DNA of 64,000 bases from Pieris napi. Its lineage: Eukaryota > Arthropoda > Insecta > Lepidoptera > Pieridae. The notes under the pieces were generated by a model. It saw nothing but the letters and a program-made list of their open reading frames with translations. It was not told where the DNA came from and made no database searches. Location of the stretch: contig NC_062238.1 in NCBI RefSeq assembly GCF_905475465.1, forward strand, positions 1,778,501 through 1,842,500, written 5' to 3'. Position numbers and translations under genes: made by a program. Shown in pieces: positions 11,966-22,000 of this stretch. The stretch's first letter is position 1, and every line of letters starts with the position of its first letter.

Positions 11966-12509
11966 CGAAAGTTTTTTATTTTTTTTTATATAATAGGGGG
12001 GCAAGCGAGCTTGCGGGACGACCAAAAAGGGCAGTCCACGCAGCCCATAGACACCCATTTTTAGTGGGTGAGTTGCCGGCCTTTGAGGGAGGAGTAGGCT
12101 CGTTTTTTAAAAATTTGGAGGTCGTATTTCTGAGGGAAGGAACCGTGGAAGACCTCCAACCATCAAGATGATGCTGGTGAAATTTAGAGGTCGTTCGGCT
12201 CGTACGGTGTTGAAAAGAGGCAGGAGGGATCAACCCAAACAATTCTTCCGAACACTCTCCGTAATAAATTTTGTAAAAAACGCAAAGAGACGCAATGTCT
12301 CTGCGTAGCGATAGAGAATCAAGCCGATCAGTAAGACATTGGAGATTGACAATTCGACAAGCCCTTCGCTGAATTTGGTCAAAAGGAAGAAGCTGGTATT
12401 TGGGAGCACCGGCCCAGAGATGCGAGCAGTATTCCATATGAGGTCGTACTTGAGCTTTGTACAGCTGCATACATTGCACCTCAGTGAAATACTGCTTAGC
12501 CCTACCAAG
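11966..12509 (-). pseudogene. Truncated non-LTR retrotransposon, reverse-transcriptase C-terminus
   Basis: The minus-strand frame 12479-11976 (167 codons) reads VRPHMEYCSHLWAGAP followed by QIQRRACRIV. This is the conserved region just after the reverse-transcriptase palm in Jockey/CR1-type LINEs. An A-rich tail (poly-T in + at 11968-11990) marks its 3' end. The 5' part of the element is missing. The last ~190 bp of + sequence recur at 15542-15690, so this LINE family has at least two copies here. Confidence 0.8.
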
Positions 12510-13326
12510 TTAAGTCAAGATAATATTACTTATTTGCCATAATTATTGTATAGGCTAAATTGTAATTAATGTTAAGTCGCACTCTCTTTTGTGAACTAGA
12601 AAACCCATTATACAATAATACTGAATACAAAAATTTGAATACTGTTGAGTTTGTATAGTTTTTGTAACAAGATATAAGCTACATAACTAAAAACATCATT
12701 CAACTGTCCATTTAATGTAAGAAGTATGTATTATTTTTAAGTGGGGTATGACGTCACTTGTCAAATAACTTTTAATAATAATCAGAAATTTGAGTTTTAT
12801 TCAATCACTCGTAACCCTTCGAAATATTCAGTTGCCCTGATAAATTATGATAAGTTGCCCGACTCCAGTAGTTAAAAGTAGTCCAAATCTAGTAAAGAAA
12901 ATGCACTACAAGAAAACAGAAATATAATTCGAAACTCACGCATCGAACGGTTGTCGTCCTTCGCGATTTTGATAGGAGCTATTGATTTATTTTTTATTTA
13001 AATAACCTTGCATGTAACATGCAACCCTCAAATTTTCCATTGTTGATAAGCGTAACATAATTCATGATTTAAGAATTACGTGAAATCGACATGCATTGTT
13101 GAAAGGTATTTAAGGGTAAAGCTCTTTCTGAATAACGTATTTGTATTAAGATATTTCTGATAATAATATGTTTAGGTAGCCTTTTTTATTAACCCAGAAT
13201 TGCATTACTCAAATGTAGAACATGTTTCATTGCATTTGTTCAATTAAGGAATTAACATTTCATTATTTCGCTTAGATTACGTTAAAATAGAGTAAAACTA
13301 AAATCCTCTATTATTTAAAGCACCCC
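12510..13326. other. Intergenic, nothing recognised
   Basis: AT-rich, with no coding or repeat signal that could be supported. Confidence 0.5.
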
Positions 13327-13337
13327 AATGACCCAGG

Positions 13338-13786
13338 CCTAAAACAGAAGTGACAGTGGGCGGGGCATATAGCAAGATACACAGATAATAGGTGGACCTT
13401 AAAGACAACTGTATGGAAAGGACCAAGAGGAAGAAGGAGAAGAGGTCGCCCAAAAAAAAGGTGGATAGAATAAATAGAAGCGGTAGCAGGAAACGAATGG
13501 AGAAAGAGAGCCATAGACAGAGTCAGTTGGAAAAAGCTGGATGAGGCCTTTGCGTCAGCGCGAAAATAATTCTGATGCTCCGCCGGTAAGAAAACGACGA
13601 CTGGGGCAGCGACGCCGTGCTTTCGCACGTCTGCCCTAAGTTAAGATGCTGATGATTTGTTCGTGGGAGGAGTCACGTTGATATTATGGCATTCGCGTTT
13701 GGCGGGGGTAAGGATAGGGCACAGATGTTACCTGCCTCCGCCCTTTGGCGAGCCGAAGGCATCCGTCAGGTTTTATTATTATTATT
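13338..13786 (+). pseudogene. 5'-truncated RTE-type LINE with 11-bp target duplication
   Basis: The + strand encodes the RTE-type C-terminal pattern: arginine-rich GPRGRRRRGRPKKRW, then an A-G-W-x-x-x-A-x-D-R...W...L-x-E-A-F block, interrupted by stops. It ends in a (TTA)n tail at 13771-13786. The direct repeat AATGACCCAGG at 13327-13337 and 13787-13797 brackets it exactly, which proves target-primed insertion. Confidence 0.88.
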
Positions 13787-13797
13787 AATGACCCAGG

Positions 13798-14510
13798 AAC
13801 CGTACAGCTATATTACCAATGGTTAGGTGAAATTAATTTTCGTATAATTAAGTTTTAAATTTGCTTTCCTTGCCGTAATAAAAAAGCAAAGTAGGTTATA
13901 AAATAACGAGTTAAACCAGCTTCTACGTCTTATAATGAGCTACGAGCATGCGGTTTCCAATAATATTTCTTTACTATTTTTCTTGCTACGTTTTAAAAAA
14001 TATACTTCTAGTTATATAGGTTTTCTTAGAGAAATTCGTTTTGAATCAAGTTAATTTTGTATTTAGACAATATTATCCTTGTTTTTTCGCAGTTATTGAG
14101 GGTCTGTTACAAAATAAATGGCAAAAGGGCGGACATCAGCATGTGATGGACGGGTCACTTTCAGTCCATTAGCACCTGGATTTAAATAAAGCTGGCTTTT
14201 GATGTCTCGTGAATATTTTCTGATTTAGTGAAATATTTTTTGGGCGTGGTATACGTGGACAAATATTTGTAGGTATTTTACTCGTTTTAATATTTTTACA
14301 AACTTTGCCCGACAATTGTTTGTTAACTGTGAACTAATATAAGATTTTGATCGATTTATAAGACGCAATGAATGAAAAATTTCAAGTTAAAGTTTACGCA
14401 CTAGCTAGCTTGATCGGCTTGATGACTGAGGATCACAAAAACAGATGATAATTATTAGTTTGACAAACAAAATGATACACATGATAAATCGTAGTTTGAT
14501 TTTTTTTTCA
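13798..14510. other. Intergenic, nothing recognised
   Basis: No gene or shared repeat identified. Confidence 0.5.
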
Positions 14511-14959
14511 ATTTATTTATATTTACACGCCTTTTTTCCGAAGGGGTAGGCAGAGACCACGGATCTCCACTTGCCACGGTCCTGATACCTCTCTCGTTTC
14601 ATTAACTTTCATGACATTCACCATGCACGCTCTTCGGTTGAGTAGGTACTTCTGACGGTCCCTTGTCTAGTACATCCTGGATTTGGTCCAGGTATGTACG
14701 ACAAGACCTACCCAATCCACTATCACCATACACAGTTTCTTTGTATATCCTACTTTTTATCTTTTTTACCGCTTCTCATCCATCCGTTCTCCATGGCAAT
14801 GTCCCTTCGTATCCTAGTCTATACGTCCTCTTTTAACCCACACTGCTCAATGTTACACCACATATACTTCTCAACGCTCTCTGCTCTCTGCCACACCCAA
14901 CATTTATTCCCGTATGTTAACGTCGGGATAAACACTCCCCTACGTACCTTCTGTCGATT
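14511..14959 (-). pseudogene. RTE-like LINE reverse-transcriptase fragment
   Basis: On the minus strand 14955-14830 reads VFIPTLTYGNKCWVWQR followed by ESVEKYMW. This resembles the P-T-L-x-Y-G-x-E-x-W-V-W motif downstream of the palm domain in RTE-like elements. The low-complexity T-rich end near 14511 (+) would be the 3' tail. The family-A LINE end at 14960 abuts it directly. Confidence 0.6.
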
Positions 14960-15215
14960 ACAATTACAATACAATTTACATTTACTACCAGTTCGCAAGT
15001 CAAGGGCGTAGAGCGGGTAAGAAGAACTGGCAAGAAACTTTCCGCCACTCTTTTTAATGGCCAAGTATTGAGTCATACAAACTGTTTGAACTGGAGCAAA
15101 TCAATCCCAAGGATTAGGATCATTTTAGTATTCTTCAAATCTATAAAAAGCTTTATTGATTCATTCGTTTAACGAGGGCTTTAAATTTATTTAGTGATAA
15201 TTCTCTAATTTCTTT
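14960..15215 (-). repeat. LINE family A 3' end
   Basis: Inverted copy nearly identical to 9010-9245 (ACTACCAGTTCGCAAGTCAA, GTTTGAACTGGAGCAA, ACGAGGGCTTTAAATTTATT). Confidence 0.75.
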
Positions 15216-15526
15216 TTGGCGAATAGGTTACTGTTTTTTTGATTGATTAAGTACCTTCAATCAATCAATAAATTCCGTATAATATATTAATTGATATTGT
15301 AAAAATAGAAAAACAGTTTAAATGATATGAGTTTGCCAACAACTAAATATATTTTTCATAAAAATATACAAGTAATACTTAGTATGCAACTTATATGCAA
15401 ATTAAACTAAAAACTTTAAAATAATTTATGTACATTATATAAATATGATTATAGTAATATAAAAATCTCTAGAAACCTCCTTACAATTCTCGTAACGTTC
15501 ATATAACAATTATACATTCTTTTTTT

Positions 15527-15790
15527 TTTTCTTTTTTTTTATATAATAGGGGGGCAAACGAGCTTGCGGGACGACCAAAAAGGGCAGTCCACGCAGCCCA
15601 TAGACACCCATTTTTAGTGGGTGCGTTGCCGGCCTTTGAGGGAGGAGTAGGCTAGTTTTTTAAAAATTTGGAGGTCGTATCTCTGAGGGAAGACCCCCCC
15701 CGGGAGCCGATTCCACAGTTCGCTAGTTCGCAAAAGAAAATGCCTTGTACTTGTACTTGTTGTTGTAATACATTCTGACCATTAGTTCAA
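15527..15790 (-). pseudogene. LINE 3' end, same family as 11966-12509
   Basis: Starts with a T-rich (tail) tract and ATAATAGGGGGGCAAACGAG, matching 11990-12130. On the minus strand the 5' part reads [15 protein letters not shown], the W-N-x-L-P motif typical of the extreme C-terminus of such LINEs. It is truncated and frameshifted near the C-run at 15696. Confidence 0.7.
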
Positions 15791-18295
15791 ACAGACAAGA
15801 GAAAAATGGACAAACGGTAGACGGTTCCAGTTAGTTCAACAGAGTGAACTGTGTCAAGCGAACTTTCTAAAGAACTGAAAGTGTTAAGAGTTCGGGCGCA
15901 TTCCATATCGCTTTGTCAAAGGAAACATTCTCACAAAGAGGTATTTTACGCGTACAATTTTTACCCCGAACATATTTCACAGAATATAAAAAATGTTACT
16001 TCTTGCTGAAGACCAAATTTTTGTAGGCAATTCTAATAATAATCTATCACCGTGTCTTGACATGTATGTATATGTTCCATTAAAAATTTGTCTTTATAGC
16101 TTTCAGTACCTAGACTTAGGTCATCGATTTCTATTCACGATGTTTTACCGTAGGAGTAAGTGTACTTGATTACAAAGTAAAATCTATATCTTATGAAATA
16201 AATAGGAATGTTGCAATTGGATAATTAAAGCAACATCCGACACAAGTGGTTTCCAAGAACTCAGTTTCTAGGGGATAATATGAGCGACGGCGAAGGCCAA
16301 GTTTTACCAACATACCAAAGGCTGTTGCACACATCCGCGTTAACAAAGTACTTTGCGCCTACTGAATACTCTCTAACACTAACGACATCTTTATAAGTTC
16401 GCAGAGTGAGTTCACAATAGCAATATTGTGTCTTATGTTTTGAATATTATATAATTTATTATACTTCATATTTTGTTCAACATTATCGTATTAGCTTAGT
16501 ACTGTAAGGATAGTGCATGTACTTATGTGAAAACATAAATTATATAGTATGAGAATCAGTTTGGATACAACATTGCATAGCATCAAGCGAGTAATGTGTG
16601 GTGACTGCGTTTTATCGAACGTTTTTGTTTTTATTTAAATGAGATAATTTCAGATCTGTATTTGGAGGGAGATCTTTGGAATTCTTTAGAATTACACTAT
16701 CAGGATTTAGTTCTATATAATTCTGATATATTCGGCAGCTGATTAATATGTGTATTATTAAGTGCCTATCTCGAACTTAATCCGCTGTTTTGCTGGTATT
16801 TTTTTTTGTGCTTAACAAAAATTTCTAGTATTTTTATTTTAACTTGTTTTTGTATAATTTATGTTTACATTGTCATACATTTTATATAAAATCGTTTATA
16901 ACATGTACCGTAGATTTAGTACTATGAATGATGTGGTAAACTTTAATAAATAAATAAAAATACCCATTTAAGCAAATGTTTAGATACAATTCGAAATACA
17001 AAAACATTCTTGCGTGCCTCTGTTTCCATATTATACATGGAATTCCGTTTCTAAACGAAAACCACAGCAACCGCACCTGTCAAGCGCGTACGTTGAATTT
17101 TCATTGGAATATCCTCTGCTGATTGCAAACCGACGGCTGACAAGAACACTAATAGCATAGCAAATATGGCAAACCTTTGAAGCTTTGTATTCCTTGCGTA
17201 GTATAGAAATAGAATTGTGTAATATGTGGCATCTTCAAAATAGAATTGCCAACATACTGTTGCGAGCTCTTTAAGATGTTGTCAATGGAGAATTGTAGAT
17301 GCTTTTTTATATATAGTTTGCGTTTAAGATATTTATCAATGGGGATTGCCTACTTTATCTATAATAATAATAATATATATAATAATAATAAGTCATTTAA
17401 TCATTTAGGTACAATTTGTACTCTTATGCATGTCAACTCCCCATCTTATAGCGGCACTAGTGCCCACACATTGTCATCGTCTATAAATTCCCGAACAGTG
17501 TAATATCCTCCCTTTGTTAGGGTTTTCTTGATACAAAGCTTAAACTCATGTATCGGAAGTTTGGTTACACGGTCCGGAATCTAAATTTAAAATTCGTGTC
17601 CTCTAGATATCCGGCATCATTCCATTTGTCCCTCCTTTCAGACGAACGCGTTTTGGCCAAAACCAGCCGATTTCTAGATTGAGCATTCTGATAGCTAGGT
17701 AGATATCCATAGTTGCTCCCCTCATAAAATCAATTGTCCTTTTATAATTTATGAATCGAAATATTTGTGTTCTCTTGTCACATTAAATCTTGTATTTTAT
17801 TTTTCTTGTACAAATGTATGTGTGCCGAGCGTTGGAAAACTTTTGTAAATAAAATAATTATGGATCGAATCGAAAATTTCTGACAAAATTACAACAATAT
17901 TGACTGCTGACAAATGCTGTAAATTTCTCACCGTCGGTAAATTTACAAACTACTGACTAATAGTCGAGGCAATTTACGCTCCTTGCGTTTATGGGCACCT
18001 GGTATCCAGTAATTACGTTTTGGATCGATACTTAACTTTTGTTCAGAAAAATATATATATCTATCTATAGAGATATAAAATGCATGTAATGTATGTAATT
18101 TTATTTATTAATAAGTAATCTTACAGCTACGCATATTATAAAAGAGAATACTTAGACAATATACAAAGCCAAAACAGATTACATTGTTAAATAAAATATA
18201 CGAACGGAAAATATGCGACAATTACGTACAGTAAAACTTCACTTCTGCACTTCTTACCTTATGTAATTTAATACATATTTTTTTCTTTTCTCACA
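15791..18295. other. Upstream region of the calexcitin gene; no exon identified
   Basis: 2.5 kb without a supportable gene or repeat, apart from an (AAT)n-like tract at 17361-17393. An untranslated first exon and promoter of the downstream gene must lie upstream of 18985, since an acceptor precedes the start codon exon. I could not place them. Confidence 0.4.
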
Positions 18296-18415
18296 GTGGT
18301 TGCGTGGAAGAGATCGCTCGAAAGCGATAAGGCCGCCAGTTGCCTATCCTTTACATGTAATTATGTTAAATTTTTATATTATAAAGCAACAAAGTGTGAA
18401 TAAATAAATAAAACA
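18296..18415 (+). repeat. Repeat family K (LINE/SINE 3' end)
   Basis: It contains GTGGTTGCGTGGAAGAGATC, GCTCGAAAGCGATAAGGCCG and CCAGTTGCC, then an A-rich AATAAATAAATAAA end. The same phrases appear inverted at 34972-35085 and 42630-42730. Confidence 0.6.
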
Positions 18416-18984
18416 TACACTAAAACTGAAATTAAACATTAAATAGACTACAACGTCAAATTTTATTTTAAATATCGTTACTATTGCTAAATAAAGTCAG
18501 TCTTCCCGCTTCCTAAAATAATTAAAATATAAATATTTTGTACGTGTAAATAAAAAAACTGTCTAACTCCAGCGTTTTTTCATCTCTTGCATTAGATTAT
18601 AGAAGAGTAACTAAAGACTCCAAGTAGACTGATTTAGTTAAAAATAAGCCAAAATTATCCATTATGAGGTTTTTATACGATTACTATACAGCTTGTCTCA
18701 GTGCATTAGGAATATTGAGACGCATAATTGTGTTAATTTGGTCAGACCAACGAGTCATCAATTCATTCTAACCTGTCGAGACTATTCGGTTCTCTTCTGG
18801 CAACATGGGAAAAGTACATAAGCACCCATTTGTAAATGACGGTCTTGTGGTGATCTTTAGTTGGTTGAGAATGGACTTATTAAATAGGCTAAATATTTTC
18901 GGCTGTCGTTTGCGAGTACCTACTACAAATATAAGATGTAATGATATTAAATTCGTGTTTAATCGATACTGATTTTTGTTTCAG

Positions 18985-18991
18985 ATTTAAG
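18985..18991 (+). other. 5' UTR portion of first coding exon
   Basis: A strong acceptor (GATTTTTGTTTCAG ending at 18984) precedes ATTTAAG and then the ATG at 18992. The transcript therefore has at least one upstream non-coding exon. Confidence 0.7.
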
Positions 18992-19049
18992 ATGTCTATC
19001 TCTGAATTCAGACGGAAGAAGCTCCTCTACGTTTTCAACGTTTTCTTTG
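18992..19049 (+). CDS. Calexcitin-like gene, coding exon 1
   Basis: 58 nt, residues 1-19 plus one base. Donor TTTG|GTAAGG. It encodes the N-terminal helix leading into EF hand 1; the aspartate codon of the loop is split across the intron. Confidence 0.9.
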
Positions 19050-22000
19050 GTAAGGATCTCCATAACCTCCTATTAACATCTCTATATATATAAAATTCTC
19101 GTGTCACAATGTTAGTTCACTACTACTCCGAAACAGCTTGACCGATTCTTTTAAAATTTTTTATGCATATTCAGTAAGTCTTAAAAACGGCTATTATCTA
19201 TCTTTCAAATCTCTAAGTGATAAGGAGTGTCCACCTCAATATTTTTTTTTTTTTTTTATGATACAACATACAAAAATACATACATTTACCCCTCTACCAT
19301 CAACCCCTATTTTTCATTATTGTAGATAGTTATTTTTATTGAACAAAAAAAATGATATCTAGAAATAATATACATGCAAAACAAACGTTGTCGGGTCAGC
19401 TAGTATTTATATATATTCCTTAACTTCCTATTAAATTATTTATAAATAAATATACTTTTTTCACTTTTCCCTTACACAAATCTCGACCTCGTTTCAATGG
19501 AAAATATAAATCTTTTTTCATATTTGTTGCGGTATACAAAACGTAATACCTTTTTTGCGTACAAAACATATCAAGAATTTGCCCTATTCATACCTCCAAC
19601 CTTTACTTCATCCCTAGAGAATGCATCAGTTATTTCTTAAGTCGGTGGCATACATATTTTGCATCGAGGTTAAAAAACATTTTTAACATTCATATTCGCA
19701 GTTACAGTTTTGATAAAAACTTTTCCTTTATAGATGTCAATCAAAGCGGAACCATTGAGAGGAAAGATTTCGAGTTGGCGATAGAAGTGAGTCGAATTAT
19801 TTTCGCTTTTATTATATAGTGTAGTAGAAGTATTTTAGAGTAGCTATCGGTAAAACACAAAGCCTGTTTTCAAATAAATAGTTGTTTGTATCAATGAATT
19901 GTTATTTTTTAATCCCATGCAGAATATTGTCTATAAATGAATCAGCTGTAAGGAAGGACAGCCTTGCGATTCTGTAACTCACTTTTCGAACTCTCACGGC
20001 GGTTTTGACAGCGGCGGTCGCGCTCAAATCAGTCATTTTACTATTTGGCATTCTGATAAGGAGTAGGGCTTGTAGTTTATTGTTTATCAGTATGCAAATT
20101 CGAAAAGTGAGTTACAGAATCGCAAGGCAGTTCATACACAAAAATATGAAACTGTGTTGGCCTAGTGGCTTTATAGGTTTTATAGCAAGGGCAAGTGTTA
20201 GTTACAAACTCGGCTGTGCACAACTGGACTTAGTGCCGATGTGCGCATGTAATACTAGCTCGTACGGTGAAGCAAAACATCGTGAGGAAATTGGCATGTT
20301 TAAAAGTCGACGATCTGTGTCAGGCACAGAAGGCTGTTCACCAACTTGCCTATAAGAAAAAAGATTGGCGTAGGTGCCTAGGGAGAGAATGCAAAACGGA
20401 ACTTTATATGTATCTAGTAAAACTGATCAAGATTTTATATATTATATAGAAATGGTATATATAAATATGTATATTTCTATTAACAGAAAGTGTGCAGTCT
20501 CCGCGGCTGGAAGCCTAGTGATGCTAAACACTCCGAGACCCATGAAGTCATGATCAAAATTTGGGACGGTCTCCGAAAACGGGCCGATTCAAACCGTGAT
20601 GGACAAGTAAGTTAAAAATTACTCTTATTATAATTGTCATAAAGATCAGTCCTCGTGTAATGTTTGGTGCTGCAATAGTAAATACTATATAATATTATTA
20701 TATATCTATATTCTATATATATAAAAATGAATCCATATTTCCCTTGGTCACGGCATCACGCGTGAACGGTTGTACCGATTTCGCTAATTCTTTTTTTGTT
20801 GTGTTTGTGTTGTGTCGTGTTTGTCAGGAGAAGGTTCTTTTAAAGAAAAAAAATTTGAAAATTGCGCAAATTTGCGAAAATTTAAGAACTTCAAACTGGA
20901 TACTTAACCACACAATTCCAACTTTTTTGATGTAACCTTATGGCGTTTGACATAATATTTGCAGAATGCGTGCTGCAAATATCGTCAAAGAGGATGTAAG
21001 AAAAATGAATATCGTTTAAAACAAATGCTTCGATCGGAGTTATTATATTGATAAAATAAATCTGTTCTCGTGTCGAAATACCAACAAAACTAACAAATAA
21101 TGTTGTATATCATAAAGCATTAGAATAATAAACACTTTGTTTCTGATTTTTATTTAGTTAATTATACCAATTCGAAATCAATTTTCTTAGGTAAGACAGG
21201 AAAACGTATGTCGGTCCACTAGTAATATATATATTTAACATTAAATAAGAGCAAATTTCTCTAAAAGCTGGGCATGAGTCAGTTATACTCTTTTACTAAT
21301 CGCATTTATCAAAAGTATTAAATTAGGCAAAACTTGTTTTAATTATAAATTCGGACATGAGCAGGAGTAACTTATTTATTAAGTTGAAATAAACTGAGGA
21401 GCAACTGTTACCTCTTTAAAAAAATTCACATCCCAATCCACGTTTTAATGATAACACTGAATTTGAATTGATGATATTATTGTTTCTACATTCATTCAAA
21501 ACGTTAACATTGCATTGAGCTCTTATTGCTGTTTTTAAAAATCCTAGTGTATTTTCGAGCAGCCACCTCATATAAGATTGACACATTTCGAAAAGTAAAA
21601 AGCTTTGGAAAATTCTGTTCGTAAAAGCTGTCGAAAGGCCAGCGGTCATTAATGACTTTCGTTTTTAATTGAAGCCCTTTTCAGCGCACATTTTTAACAG
21701 TCATTCGCATTATTTAATTTTAAGTTTAAATTTATAATGATGAAAAAAATATGTCATGATTATGTAATCTTTTTTGATACGAGCAACAAAAAGTTCAAAA
21801 TAACAAGTCTGGATTAATATATAATTATAATAATTATACAGAGATATACTTTTAGCTAAGGGAGGTTTTGAGTCTTTGGTTTCAACATAATTAATTCAAT
21901 AATATTAATATATAAAGTATTGACTTACTAAAAAGTTGTTATTATTGTTAACTTCCTAGTACTTGCAGAAACAAAATGATGTTTTCTTCGCGTTTTCTTT

